The notes beneath the pieces were generated by a model. That model searched no databases. It worked only from the letters and a program-made list of their open reading frames with translations, and was not told the DNA's origin. A stretch of 50,532 bases of DNA, taken from Megamonas sp. UBA1796. Its GTDB lineage: Bacteria > Bacillota > Negativicutes > Selenomonadales > Selenomonadaceae. Location of the stretch: the NCBI GenBank assembly GCA_002319795.1, contig DCFU01000029.1, forward strand, positions 1 to 50,532, in the 5' to 3' direction. Each line of letters opens with the position of its first letter. Position 1 is the first letter of the stretch. Positions 8,501 to 16,482 of this stretch are shown piece after piece. Position numbers and translations under genes: made by a program.

Positions 8501-9343
8501 CAGATGATTGATGATACAAAACCTAAGCACTTCAGCGACCTTGTTCGTATCAGTGGATTCTCACATGGAACCAATGTGTGGCTGGATAATGCGCAGGAAC
8601 TGATACGCCAGGGAATATCGACATTAGGGGATGCTATTTCGGCACGTGACGATATTATGATGTATCTTATCCATAAGGGGATTAAGCCGCTTCTGGCGTT
8701 TAAGACTATGGAAAATGTGCGTAAAGGCCGTGGCATTAAGCCGGATGTTGTAGAGGAACTAAAAAAAGGTGGCATCCCGGATTGGTATATTGCGTCATGC
8801 CAGAAAATCAAATATCTTTTTCCACGTGCCCACGCAACAGCTTATGTAATGATGGCGTATCGCATAGCCTTTTGTAAGGTGCATTATCCATTGGCTTTCT
8901 ATGCTGCATATTTCTCCATACGTGCAGCGGTGTTCGATGCGGACATTGTTGCCAGAGGGCAGGAGGCAGTCCGGGAAAAATTGAAGGAACTTGAAGAAAA
9001 GGAGAAACCAGAGGATAAGGATAAAGAAATGATTATTATGTTGCAGATTGCCTGGGAAATGTATTTGCGTGGCTACAGTGTAGAAATGGTGGATTTGTAT
9101 CGTTCTAAAGCAGAGAAATTTGTTATTTTAAAAAAATCTTTATTGCCGCCGTTTACTTCGTTGAATGGTTTGGGCGCTTCAGATGCCAAGAATATTGTGG
9201 AAGGGCGCAAAAAAGGAGTATTTACTTCTATTGAGGATATGAAGAAACGTACAGGTATTTCTAAAACCAGTGTAGAGGCGCTTCGTATGCATGGAAGCCT
9301 CGATGGAATGAGTGAAAGTGATCAGCTGGCTCTTTTTATATAA
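5588..9343 (+). CDS. polC: DNA polymerase III alpha subunit, PolC type, lacking the exonuclease domain
   Basis: A 1251-residue Gram-positive-type replicative polymerase. Order: N-terminal domains (1-215), OB fold (about 235-345), PHP domain starting HAHTHMSS at 350, zinc-binding module (cysteine pair CPHC from C726 and a second pair CPVC), palm with catalytic D780 and D782 in PDIDLNFSGDY, and a C-terminal helix-hairpin-helix region (LNGLGASDAKNI). Standard PolC (B. subtilis, about 1437 residues) has a DnaQ-like 3'-5' exonuclease inserted into the PHP domain. Here the PHP segment IIYGVEGYLVGDNY (from about residue 407) runs straight into NHIILLARN, so that insert is absent and accounts for the shorter length. 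No DxE exonuclease motif is visible. Start ATG 5588 has the site AGAGAGG. It is a monocistronic gene. Confidence 0.97.
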   Translation: MQKYCIVPQRGNRFWQLVQGMSLREEDKKLLQACLIKHVEISLKKNTWEVLLQTQEVLSGELLQAVAKHIVEKCGLNAVLFYQDVVNLEEALERVWRKLVEEAADGNQTVRHLLLHAKRNVDGGRVTLVVGGTLGGEILRTHSVPLMLQRAIAKMLGFVCEIKCRALDEEELQDETEKDSFITPEYLEALQLEEQKKKQVSSAKLAGGTVSNSTGAGTVTAKTSPLIYGKDIVGPAIKIAELEGESKSVILEGRLVNVDAREFKSGTRMLLFDLADDTDGISCKIFFKEKEKEEFERVGASLKPNMNIKVKGASRYDTFQNDFVLSVYSIYKIHTVQREDHAPEKRVELHAHTHMSSMDAVLSVRDLVKTAAGWGWPAIAVTDHGVVQAFPDAAKTVKEEKLDIKIIYGVEGYLVGDNYEQKRANHIILLARNPIGLRNLYRMVSLSHLRYLYKQPRLPRKIISEYREGIIVGSACEAGELIRAIVAGQSDEELLHIAAFYDYLEIQPIGNNEFLVRSDKFPDVQSDEDLKKINLKVAALAKQLGKMLIATCDVHFLNKEDAIYRAILMDGKGFDDADLQPPLYLRTTEEMLAEFDYLGEEAAYEAVVTNPRKISDMVETFKPIPDELYSPMIPGADDLIKNMSYDKARKLYGENLPKVVEDRLHQELTPIIGHGFSVLYLIAHRLVKKSLDDGYLVGSRGSVGSSFVATMTDITEVNPLPPHWRCPHCQYSEFIQDGSYGCGFDLPDKKCPVCGTPMIKDGHDIPFAVFLGFDGDKVPDIDLNFSGDYQPVAHKYTEELFGKDNVFRAGTITTVAEKTAYRYVRKYFEKKGIRKRPAFFSSLANGCTGVKSTTGQHPGGIMVIPRNMDVHHFTPIQRPADKKDAASITTHFDYHSISSRLVKLDILGHDDPTVIKMLEDLTHRDPKTIPFDDPATMSIFSSTMALGVTPEDLGATSGTFGIPEFRTSFTRQMIDDTKPKHFSDLVRISGFSHGTNVWLDNAQELIRQGISTLGDAISARDDIMMYLIHKGIKPLLAFKTMENVRKGRGIKPDVVEELKKGGIPDWYIASCQKIKYLFPRAHATAYVMMAYRIAFCKVHYPLAFYAAYFSIRAAVFDADIVARGQEAVREKLKELEEKEKPEDKDKEMIIMLQIAWEMYLRGYSVEMVDLYRSKAEKFVILKKSLLPPFTSLNGLGASDAKNIVEGRKKGVFTSIEDMKKRTGISKTSVEALRMHGSLDGMSESDQLALFI

Positions 9344-9368
9344 GTGTTTATGATTTGCATTCTTTAAT

Positions 9369-9397
9369 TTGACAATTCTTTTTATCGGTGCTATAAT
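9369..9397 (+). promoter_or_regulatory. Consensus promoter of the rimP-infB operon
   Basis: TTGACA (9369-9374), a 17-bp spacer and TATAAT (9392-9397): both hexamers are perfect. Confidence 0.93.
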
Positions 9398-9425
9398 AAG
9401 AAAGTCAATTTAAGCTTATTATTCT

Positions 9426-9451
9426 AAAGAGTGGGTGCGAACCCACTCTTT
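9426..9451 (+). promoter_or_regulatory. Leader hairpin upstream of rimP-nusA
   Basis: A perfect 11-bp stem, AAAGAGTGGGT / ACCCACTCTTT, with a GCGA tetraloop, lies about 22 nt after the expected transcript start. It is followed by a poor T-tract (TACTCTTATG). The position suggests a conserved rimP/nusA leader element that may attenuate transcription or stabilise the mRNA. NusA-dependent feedback is plausible but not shown. Confidence 0.75.
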
Positions 9452-9516
9452 ACTCTTATGTCCACAGAGTGTTTTAATAAAAGATTATGATATGGATCAG
9501 GATGGAGGTGTTGTGG

Positions 9517-9960
9517 ATGTCGAAGTATATTGAAAGTGCTGTTGAGAAAATCGTTTCGGGCCTGCTTGCAGAACGCGATATTGAGCTGGTAGATGTTGAA
9601 TATGTCAAAGAACGTGATTGGTATTTACGTGTGTTCATTGACAAAGCCGGTGGCATTGAAATTGATGACTGCCAGGAACTCAGCGAAAAATTGGAAGCAG
9701 AACTGGATAAAATCAATACGATTGCGGACAGTTATATATTAGAGGTGTCATCACCGGGACTTGACAGGGTGCTCAGGAAGGAACGCGATTTTCAACGGGA
9801 AGAGGGAAAATTAGTGGATGTGAGTCTTTATACACCGGTAAATGGCAGCAAAATTTTAGTAGGAAAACTAGCAGGCTACGATGGAAAGAATATAATAATA
9901 GATGAAGAATCAATTTCATTGGATAAAATAGCACAGGTTCGTCTTCATATTGAATTTTAA
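9517..9960 (+). CDS. rimP: Ribosome maturation factor RimP
   Basis: A 147-residue assembly factor for the 30S subunit. The motifs VDVEYVKERDWYLRVFID and LEVSSPGLDRVL are characteristic. I place the start at ATG 9517, 7 nt after GGAGGTG (9503-9509). An in-frame ATG at 9487 would add ten residues but lacks a ribosome site. It is the first gene of the classic rimP-nusA-rnpM-ylxQ-infB-rbfA operon and lies behind a consensus promoter and a strong leader hairpin. Confidence 0.95.
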   Translation: MSKYIESAVEKIVSGLLAERDIELVDVEYVKERDWYLRVFIDKAGGIEIDDCQELSEKLEAELDKINTIADSYILEVSSPGLDRVLRKERDFQREEGKLVDVSLYTPVNGSKILVGKLAGYDGKNIIIDEESISLDKIAQVRLHIEF

Positions 9961-9981
9961 TAAAAACAGGAGGCTATTGAC

Positions 9982-11121
9982 TTGATTACCAAAAATAGGG
10001 ACAAGGGGAAAGATAGGGGCAAAGAATTCATGGATGCCTTTCGGGAGCTGGGGAAGGAAAAAGGAATTACTCCTGAAGTTATTTTTGATGCAATTGAAGC
10101 AGCTCTGATTTCGGCGTATAAACGAAATTTTAGTTCGGCGCAGAATGTGCGAGTTTCCTTGGATCGTACGACAGGCAGTTATCATGTGTATGCGATTAAG
10201 ACAATCGTAGAAACGGTAGAAAATGACATTACGGAAATTGCTTTGGCTGAGGCACGTCAGATAAAAGCGGACTATGAGGCCGGTGATATCCTGGAAATTG
10301 AGGTTACACCTGCTAATTTTGGACGTATTGCCGCTCAAACGGCAAAGCAGGTCGTAGTTCAGCGGATTCGTGAAGCTGAACGTGGTATTATATATGAAGA
10401 ATTTTCTAATAGAGAAAGTGATATTGTTACGGGTATTGTACAGCGTATTGAGGTAAAGAACGTTTTCATTGATTTAGGTAAAACGGAGGCTGTGCTTACT
10501 CCGTCCGAGCAAATTGTCGGAGAGGAATATAATCATGGTGATCGCATCAAGGCTTATATTATTGAAGTAAAGAAAACTCCCAAGGGACCACAAATCCTCG
10601 TTTCAAGAACACATCCAGGCCTGTTGAAGCGCTTGTTCGAGCTGGAGGTGCCTGAGATCCATGATGGGACAGTAGAAATCAAGTCTGTGGCGCGCGAACC
10701 GGGGATGCGTTCCAAAATAGCAGTTTTTTCGAAGGATGAAAATGTTGATCCGGTAGGTTCCTGTGTAGGCCATAAAGGCATGCGTGTGCAGGCTATTGTG
10801 GATGAGCTTCGCAATGAAAAAATAGATATTGTTAAGTGGAATGCCGATTTTGCTAAATATATTGCGAATGCGCTGAGTCCGGCGAAGGTCGTATCCGTAG
10901 CTGTGAATGAAGAAGAAAAGGTTTCCCGGGTGGTTGTACCGGATTATCAATTATCACTGGCAATTGGCAAGGAAGGGCAAAATGCCCGTTTGGCAGCAAA
11001 GCTTACAGGCTGGAAAATCGATATAAAGAGTGAATCCCAGGCTGCAAATGACATGCTGGATGCAAGCATGAATGTCGTGGAAGTTACAAGTGATGAGCCC
11101 TTTATTGTAGAAGGTGAATGA
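9982..11121 (+). CDS. nusA: Transcription termination/antitermination factor NusA
   Basis: A 379-residue NusA: N-terminal RNA-polymerase-binding domain (about 1-130), S1 domain (about 135-200) and two KH domains (second KH near LSLAIGKEGQNARLAAKLTG). It lacks the C-terminal acidic repeats of proteobacterial NusA, as usual in Firmicutes. It modulates pausing, termination and antitermination. The start is TTG at 9982, 8 nt after AGGAGG (9968-9973); no better in-frame ATG exists near the conserved N terminus. Its stop lies next to the start of rnpM. Confidence 0.97.
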   Translation: MITKNRDKGKDRGKEFMDAFRELGKEKGITPEVIFDAIEAALISAYKRNFSSAQNVRVSLDRTTGSYHVYAIKTIVETVENDITEIALAEARQIKADYEAGDILEIEVTPANFGRIAAQTAKQVVVQRIREAERGIIYEEFSNRESDIVTGIVQRIEVKNVFIDLGKTEAVLTPSEQIVGEEYNHGDRIKAYIIEVKKTPKGPQILVSRTHPGLLKRLFELEVPEIHDGTVEIKSVAREPGMRSKIAVFSKDENVDPVGSCVGHKGMRVQAIVDELRNEKIDIVKWNADFAKYIANALSPAKVVSVAVNEEEKVSRVVVPDYQLSLAIGKEGQNARLAAKLTGWKIDIKSESQAANDMLDASMNVVEVTSDEPFIVEGE

Positions 11122-11122
11122 A

Positions 11123-11404
11123 ATGGCTGTAATGAAGAAAGTTCCAGAAAGAATGTGTATTGGCTGCCGAACGGCACACCCCAAAAGAGAGATGATTCGT
11201 ATTGTGCGGAGTCCCGAGGGGGAGTTCTCGGTTGATCTGACAGGAAAAAAATCTGGGCGGGGTGCTTACATTTGCCGTAAAGAAGACTGCTTTAATGCAG
11301 CCGTCAAGGAACATAGCTTTGAAAAATCATTTAAGAGTCCGATAGATGCAAAGATTTATGATGAACTGCGCCAGCAATTGTTCCCATCCGGAGCAACGTC
11401 ATGA
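11123..11404 (+). CDS. rnpM: RNA-binding protein RnpM (YlxR family)
   Basis: A 93-residue YlxR-family protein with the hallmark CIGCRTAHPKREMIRIVR near the N terminus and GRGAYIC in the middle. YlxR has been renamed RnpM because it binds and modulates the RNase P RNA in B. subtilis. Start ATG 11123 follows AAGGTG embedded in the end of nusA; an in-frame GTG at 11114 is less likely. The stop overlaps the ylxQ start by 4 nt. Confidence 0.92.
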   Translation: MAVMKKVPERMCIGCRTAHPKREMIRIVRSPEGEFSVDLTGKKSGRGAYICRKEDCFNAAVKEHSFEKSFKSPIDAKIYDELRQQLFPSGATS

Positions 11405-11718
11405 AGTATGAGAAAGTCGTGAATTTGCTTAGCATGGCACAGCGGGCTAAGCAGGTTGCTTCCGGGGAACATGCTGTAGAAAAGGCATTTCAGGAGCATA
11501 AGGCAGAATTGTTGCTTATTGCGGAGGATGCTGCTGAGGAAACCAAGGCAGCTTATGTAAAGCTTGCTGAAAAGAATCATATATCCTTTTGTTATTTACT
11601 GACGCGGGAAGCATTGGGACAGTGCCTGGGAAAGAATTTTCGGGCAGCCGCGGTTATTTTAGACAAAGGATTCAGTAAGGCAATGGAGGAACGGATTATA
11701 GAAGCAAAAAAGAATTAG
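11401..11718 (+). CDS. ylxQ: L7Ae-family ribosomal-like protein YlxQ
   Basis: A 105-residue protein of the L7Ae/L30e/S12e fold (LLSMAQRAKQVASGEHAVEKAF; LLIAEDAAEE). Family members bind RNA kink-turns. YlxQ sits between rnpM and infB in most Firmicutes, exactly as here. The ATG at 11401 overlaps the preceding stop (ATGA). Its cellular role is not settled. Confidence 0.9.
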   Translation: MKYEKVVNLLSMAQRAKQVASGEHAVEKAFQEHKAELLLIAEDAAEETKAAYVKLAEKNHISFCYLLTREALGQCLGKNFRAAAVILDKGFSKAMEERIIEAKKN

Positions 11719-11731
11719 CGGGGGTGGATTG

Positions 11732-14260
11732 ATGTCGAAATATAGGATTTATGAATTGGCAAAAGAATTCCATACAGAAAGTAAAGTCGTAATTAGTTTA
11801 TTGGAGCGTAATAATTATACAGTGGCAAATCATATGAGTAGTGTTGGTGAAGAAGAGAAAACTGTTCTGACACGTATTTTTTCGGGCAAGACACAGGAGG
11901 AAAAAGAAAAAGTTCCTCAAAGTCCGATGAATGGAAGCAACAGGCCGGTACAGGAAAAAAAGAATGTAGTAAGACAACAGGAAAAGCCCAGAAGGGAGCC
12001 TGTGAAAGGTCCACAGCAAGAGCGTCCGCATCATACGCCGGCAGGCGTTCATACGGCAGGAAATCATACGGCAGGAAACCATACGGCAAATAATACCGGA
12101 AACAGGCAAAACGTGGTACGGAACAGCAATACTGGGAGCACTGCTCCAGCTAAGCAGGGAAATGTACATCCGAACAATGTGAACCGTAATCATACAAATA
12201 ATAATGGTGCTGGCAATACTGGACGTGTGCATCAGAATGAGCAGGTGAAAAAGACAACGGCAGCGAATACTAGTACTGTAAATCGGCCACATTTTTCAAA
12301 TAACAAGAAGACCGTACCGGGGCAGAATGCTAACCATAACGGAAATGTCAGAAATTCTCGTGGTGGAGATAACCGCAATAATGATTCACATCGGAGCGGT
12401 AACCGCAATAGTTTTGGAAGAAACAGGAATAACAGAAATCGCAACATGCAGCAAATCCAGACGCCAAAGGTTGAGATTGCACGTCCAAAACATATCAAGG
12501 TTGGAGAGAGTATAGCGGTCAAGGACTTAGCTAGCAAGATGAGCTATACGGCAACTGAAGTTATTAAGAAATTAATGCTTATGGGAGTCATGGCGACCAT
12601 TAATCAGGAAATTGATTTTGATACAGCCATATTAGTCGCGGGAGAATTTGGCGTAACTGTAGAGGAACTGCCACCGGAGACAGACCCAACGGAAATCCCT
12701 GAAATCGAGGATAGTCCAAAGTCTCTGACCCTTCGTCCACCAGTTGTTACAGTCATGGGGCATGTTGATCATGGTAAGACTTCACTTCTTGATGTTATTC
12801 GTAAGACATCCGTTACGGCACATGAGGCTGGCGGTATTACACAGCATATCGGTGCCTATCAGGTTATATCCCAGGGAAAGAAGATCGTATTCCTCGATAC
12901 CCCGGGACATGAGGCATTTACGGCAATGCGTGCACGTGGTGCGCAGGTGACGGATATTGCAATTTTAGTTGTTGCTGCAGATGATGGTGTTATGCCGCAG
13001 ACACTGGAGGCTATAAATCATGCAAAATCTGCAAAGGTACCAATCATTGTTGCAATCAATAAAATGGATAAGCCGGGTGCTAATCCAGAGCATGTGAAGC
13101 AACAGCTGGCAGAGCATGAGCTGGTTCCGGAAGATTGGGGCGGGGATACGATTATGGTGCCTGTTTCTGCAAAACAGAAAATGGGCATTAGTGATTTGCT
13201 GGAAATGATATTACTTGTTGCTGAGGTACAGGAACTCAAGGCAAATCCAAATCGTGATGCACGTGGAGTCATTATTGAGGCTCAGCTTGATAAAGGGCGC
13301 GGCCCGGTAGCTACAGTGCTTGTGCAGAATGGTACGCTGCGCATTGGGGATTCTATTATTGCCGGGACAACTTATGGGAAGGTCCGGGCAATGATCAATG
13401 ACCGTGGTGAGAATGTCAAAAAAGCTGGACCGTCCGTACCAGTAGAAGTTCTGGGTCTTTCTGATGTTCCGGAAGCGGGAGATACGCTGGCGGCGCTTGA
13501 GGAAAAACTGGCACGTTCTATTGCAGAGAAGCGTATTGAGAAACAGCGTACGGAGCTTATTCATTCCAAGAAAGTTTCCCTGGATGATCTTTTCCAGCAG
13601 ATACAGGAAGGAAACATCAAAGATCTCAATATTGTTATTAAGGCCGATGTACAGGGATCCGTGGAAGCTTTGAATAGTTCATTGCTGGCTTTGAATAAAA
13701 ATGATGAAGTACGTGTAAGTATCGTTCATTCCGGAGTTGGTGCGGTCAATGAATCTGATGTCATGCTGGCCTCAGCATCCAATGCGCTCATTATTGCGTT
13801 TAATGTCCGTCCGGATGCGAACGCAAGGAAGCTGGCTGATAACGAGAATATTGATATTCGTATGTATCGGGTCATTTACGATGCCTTGAATGATGTAAAG
13901 GCAGCTATGTCAGGTATGTTGGCACCAAAATATAAAGAAGTCATTCAGGGCAAGGTCGAAATCCGTCAGGTCATGAAATTCTCTAAAGCGTTGGTTGCCG
14001 GTTCCTATGTTTTGGAAGGCAAGATTATGAATTCTTCCAAGATACGTGTTATCCGTGATAATATTGTAGTATTCGATGGAGAAATAGATTCTCTCAGACG
14101 TTTTAAGGATGATGTGAAGGAAGTTGCAACTGGCTTTGAATGCGGTATTACTATACAAGATTATCGCGATTTCAAGGAAGGCGATATACTGGAAGCTTAT
14201 ACAATGGAAGAAATCAAGACATCTATTGCAGAAGCAAATGCGGCTGCCGATAATAAATAA
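11732..14260 (+). CDS. infB: Translation initiation factor IF-2
   Basis: An 842-residue GTPase that brings fMet-tRNA to the small subunit. The N-terminal IF2 motif (about 3-55) is followed by a long disordered linker (about 60-250) unusually rich in Asn, His, Gly and Arg. Then come the second N-terminal domain, the GTPase (GHVDHGKT, GGITQHIG, DTPGHE, NKMD, SAK) and domains II-IV. Start ATG 11732 is preceded by GGGGGTGG (11720-11726); a TTG at 11729 is adjacent but less likely. The linker contains a triplicated 15-nt unit. The gene lies in its canonical place in the operon. Confidence 0.97.
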   Translation: MSKYRIYELAKEFHTESKVVISLLERNNYTVANHMSSVGEEEKTVLTRIFSGKTQEEKEKVPQSPMNGSNRPVQEKKNVVRQQEKPRREPVKGPQQERPHHTPAGVHTAGNHTAGNHTANNTGNRQNVVRNSNTGSTAPAKQGNVHPNNVNRNHTNNNGAGNTGRVHQNEQVKKTTAANTSTVNRPHFSNNKKTVPGQNANHNGNVRNSRGGDNRNNDSHRSGNRNSFGRNRNNRNRNMQQIQTPKVEIARPKHIKVGESIAVKDLASKMSYTATEVIKKLMLMGVMATINQEIDFDTAILVAGEFGVTVEELPPETDPTEIPEIEDSPKSLTLRPPVVTVMGHVDHGKTSLLDVIRKTSVTAHEAGGITQHIGAYQVISQGKKIVFLDTPGHEAFTAMRARGAQVTDIAILVVAADDGVMPQTLEAINHAKSAKVPIIVAINKMDKPGANPEHVKQQLAEHELVPEDWGGDTIMVPVSAKQKMGISDLLEMILLVAEVQELKANPNRDARGVIIEAQLDKGRGPVATVLVQNGTLRIGDSIIAGTTYGKVRAMINDRGENVKKAGPSVPVEVLGLSDVPEAGDTLAALEEKLARSIAEKRIEKQRTELIHSKKVSLDDLFQQIQEGNIKDLNIVIKADVQGSVEALNSSLLALNKNDEVRVSIVHSGVGAVNESDVMLASASNALIIAFNVRPDANARKLADNENIDIRMYRVIYDALNDVKAAMSGMLAPKYKEVIQGKVEIRQVMKFSKALVAGSYVLEGKIMNSSKIRVIRDNIVVFDGEIDSLRRFKDDVKEVATGFECGITIQDYRDFKEGDILEAYTMEEIKTSIAEANAAADNK
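12050..12094 (+). repeat. Three tandem 15-nt units inside infB
   Basis: Units at 12050-12064, 12065-12079 and 12080-12094 each begin CATACGGCA and encode HTAGN, HTAGN and HTANN in the disordered IF-2 linker. The first two differ by one base. They look like an in-frame slippage expansion. Confidence 0.85.
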
Positions 14261-14277
14261 CGGAGGGACGTGCGGAT

Positions 14278-14631
14278 ATGAGTCAGCTTCGTGTTGAAAA
14301 AGTACAAGAATTGATGAAGCAGGAGATCAGTAAGATTATTTTGCAGGAATTGAAGGATCCACGCATCGGTTTCGTAACTGTTACCGAGGTAGAGATTACC
14401 AAGGACTTGAGTAGTGCCAAGGTATACGTCAGTCTTATGGGCAGTGAGGAGCAAATCAAGGATTGCTGGACAGGGCTTAACAGCTCTCTTGGCTATATAC
14501 GGCGTGAGATAGGGCAGCGCATTCGCTTGCGCTGCACACCGGAAATTGTGTTCCAATTGGATAAGTCTTTGGACTATAGTACACACATACAGGAACTGCT
14601 TCTGAAAATCAAAAAGGAAGAGTCTGTTTAA
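14278..14631 (+). CDS. rbfA: Ribosome-binding factor A
   Basis: A 117-residue KH-like cold-shock assembly factor for the 30S subunit. Family segments include RVEKVQELMKQEISKIILQELKDPR and VTVTEVEITKDLSSAKVYVS (split here by ordinary variable residues). Start ATG 14278 has CGGAGGG upstream. Canonical position after infB. Confidence 0.95.
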   Translation: MSQLRVEKVQELMKQEISKIILQELKDPRIGFVTVTEVEITKDLSSAKVYVSLMGSEEQIKDCWTGLNSSLGYIRREIGQRIRLRCTPEIVFQLDKSLDYSTHIQELLLKIKKEESV

Positions 14632-14633
14632 TT

Positions 14634-15581
14634 ATGCATATATCATTGAGGGACACAGGAAACTGTTTGCTGCGTGCACAAAAGATTGTTATAACGGCAC
14701 ATATAAATCCTGATGGGGATGCTATCGGTTCATCCTTGGGGCTTATGCATGCTCTACAGTACTTAGGTAAGGACGTGTCAATCCTGATTGATGATGATAT
14801 CCCAGTGACGTTTTCTATATTGCCGGGATATGAGCTGATTGAAAAGCCTGTCAAGCCTGTGAGCTGTGATTTGCTGGTGGTTTTGGATACAGGCTTGGAA
14901 CGCTTGGGGCAGGTGCGTGAACTGGTGGAAAGTAAATCTATACTCAACATAGATCATCATATTTCAAATGATAATGCGGCTGAGTTTCTTTATCTTGATG
15001 CGGAGCGTGCAGCTACGGCAGAAATTATATGTCAGTTGTTCAAGGAAATGGGATGGGGATTTTCCCTGCAGGCAGCGACAGCTCTTTATACTGGAATTGC
15101 TACAGATTGCGGTTTTTTCCGTTATTCGAATACAACGCCATCAACGATGTGTTTGGCTGCGGAATTGCTTGCGGCAGGTGTGAAACCAAATGTTATTTCG
15201 GAGGCTCTTGAACGTAAGTCTTACGCACATGTACAGTCTATGGCCACAGCTATGCAGACCATAGAGCTTTTGGACAATGGCAGGGTTGCCGGTGTTTTTT
15301 TAAATCAGGAGCTTACAGCATCCATGGAGTCGACTGAAGGATTTATAGACGTTGTACGTACTATCAATGGAGTTGACGTGGCTGTGCTTTTGAAATGCAT
15401 AGAAGAAAAACTTTGCCGCGTAAGTATGCGGTCAAGGTATACAGATGTAAGCAAAATAGCTGTGAGCCTTGGTGGAGGCGGTCATATAAGAGCCGCGGGC
15501 TGTACACTGCGCATGCCGTTTTTGACGGCTAAGCAGACGCTCTTATCAGCTGTTTCAAGAGCTATAGGAGAAAACCGATAA
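14634..15581 (+). CDS. nrnA: DHH-family phosphoesterase NrnA (nanoRNase / pAp phosphatase)
   Basis: A 315-residue DHH/DHHA1 enzyme. Metal-binding motifs: HINPDGDAIGS near residues 23-33, the VVLDTG segment, and the signature NIDHHISN near 104-111. The C-terminal DHHA1 domain ends with GGGGHIRAAGC. The family degrades 2-5-mer RNA and can hydrolyse 3'-phosphoadenosine 5'-phosphate. It lies between rbfA and truB, the standard Firmicute arrangement. The start codon overlaps the truB-ward operon tightly (2 nt after the rbfA stop). Confidence 0.93.
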   Translation: MHISLRDTGNCLLRAQKIVITAHINPDGDAIGSSLGLMHALQYLGKDVSILIDDDIPVTFSILPGYELIEKPVKPVSCDLLVVLDTGLERLGQVRELVESKSILNIDHHISNDNAAEFLYLDAERAATAEIICQLFKEMGWGFSLQAATALYTGIATDCGFFRYSNTTPSTMCLAAELLAAGVKPNVISEALERKSYAHVQSMATAMQTIELLDNGRVAGVFLNQELTASMESTEGFIDVVRTINGVDVAVLLKCIEEKLCRVSMRSRYTDVSKIAVSLGGGGHIRAAGCTLRMPFLTAKQTLLSAVSRAIGENR

Positions 15582-16447
15582 TGGATGGTTTTATTAATGT
15601 CCTGAAGCCTCCAGGAATGTCCTCTCATGATGTAGTAGGCTTTGTAAGAAAAATATTAGGGATGAAAAGGGTTGGCCATGCGGGTACTTTGGACCCCGGG
15701 GCAGCAGGTGTATTGCCTGTAGCTGTTGGCAGAGCCGCACGGCTTATAGAATATCTTGCGGCAGCTGACAAATCTTATCGGGTTGAAATGTCCCTGGGGA
15801 CGTCTACAGACAGTGGGGATGACACAGGTAAGGTCGTTGCGAGCATGCAAGATTTTGTTATGCCATCGGACCAGGAGCTGTCTTTAGCGTTGAAACAGCT
15901 TACCGGATGTATTACGCAGGTTCCACCGGTTTATTCTGCAATTAAGATTAAAGGAAAGCGTGCCTGTGATTTAAAAAGAAGGAATATTGAAGTTGATTTG
16001 CCGGGCAGAAAAGTAATTATTCACCGTTTTGCGCTTTTGCAAAAGCGTAAAAATACCTTGCTTTTGGATGTGGACTGCTCAAAAGGGACATATATACGCA
16101 GTCTTTGTACTGATTTAGGAGCAATGCTGCATATTCCGGCTACGATGTCTTTTTTGGTCCGTATGCGTGTGGGAAGTTTTTCCCTAGATGATGCATGGAC
16201 CTTGGAAGAATTACAGGAGCAACCGGAAGCTTCCCTTTTGCGGCCAGATGGCTGTTTATCCCATATACCGGAGTATTTTTTAGCGGAGCAGCGCATAGGT
16301 CCATTTCAAAATGGACTTTCGACACATGATGCAAATGCTCATTTTACAGAGGAACATTTGCGTGTTTATGGGCGGGGAGTTTTTTTGGGTATTGCTCGTT
16401 TCGACAAAGAGGCACAATGTATTGTTCCAGAAAAGGTCCTTCTTTAA
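15581..16447 (+). CDS. truB: tRNA pseudouridine(55) synthase TruB
   Basis: A 288-residue enzyme that makes pseudouridine 55 in the T loop of tRNAs. The catalytic aspartate is D38 in GHAGTLDPGAAGVLPV. The ATG overlaps the nrnA stop (TAATG) with AGGAG just upstream. Full length for the Firmicute type. Confidence 0.96.
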   Translation: MDGFINVLKPPGMSSHDVVGFVRKILGMKRVGHAGTLDPGAAGVLPVAVGRAARLIEYLAAADKSYRVEMSLGTSTDSGDDTGKVVASMQDFVMPSDQELSLALKQLTGCITQVPPVYSAIKIKGKRACDLKRRNIEVDLPGRKVIIHRFALLQKRKNTLLLDVDCSKGTYIRSLCTDLGAMLHIPATMSFLVRMRVGSFSLDDAWTLEELQEQPEASLLRPDGCLSHIPEYFLAEQRIGPFQNGLSTHDANAHFTEEHLRVYGRGVFLGIARFDKEAQCIVPEKVLL

Positions 16448-16482
16448 AATTCTCAAAGGAAGCGGACAAGGAGTTATTGCTA

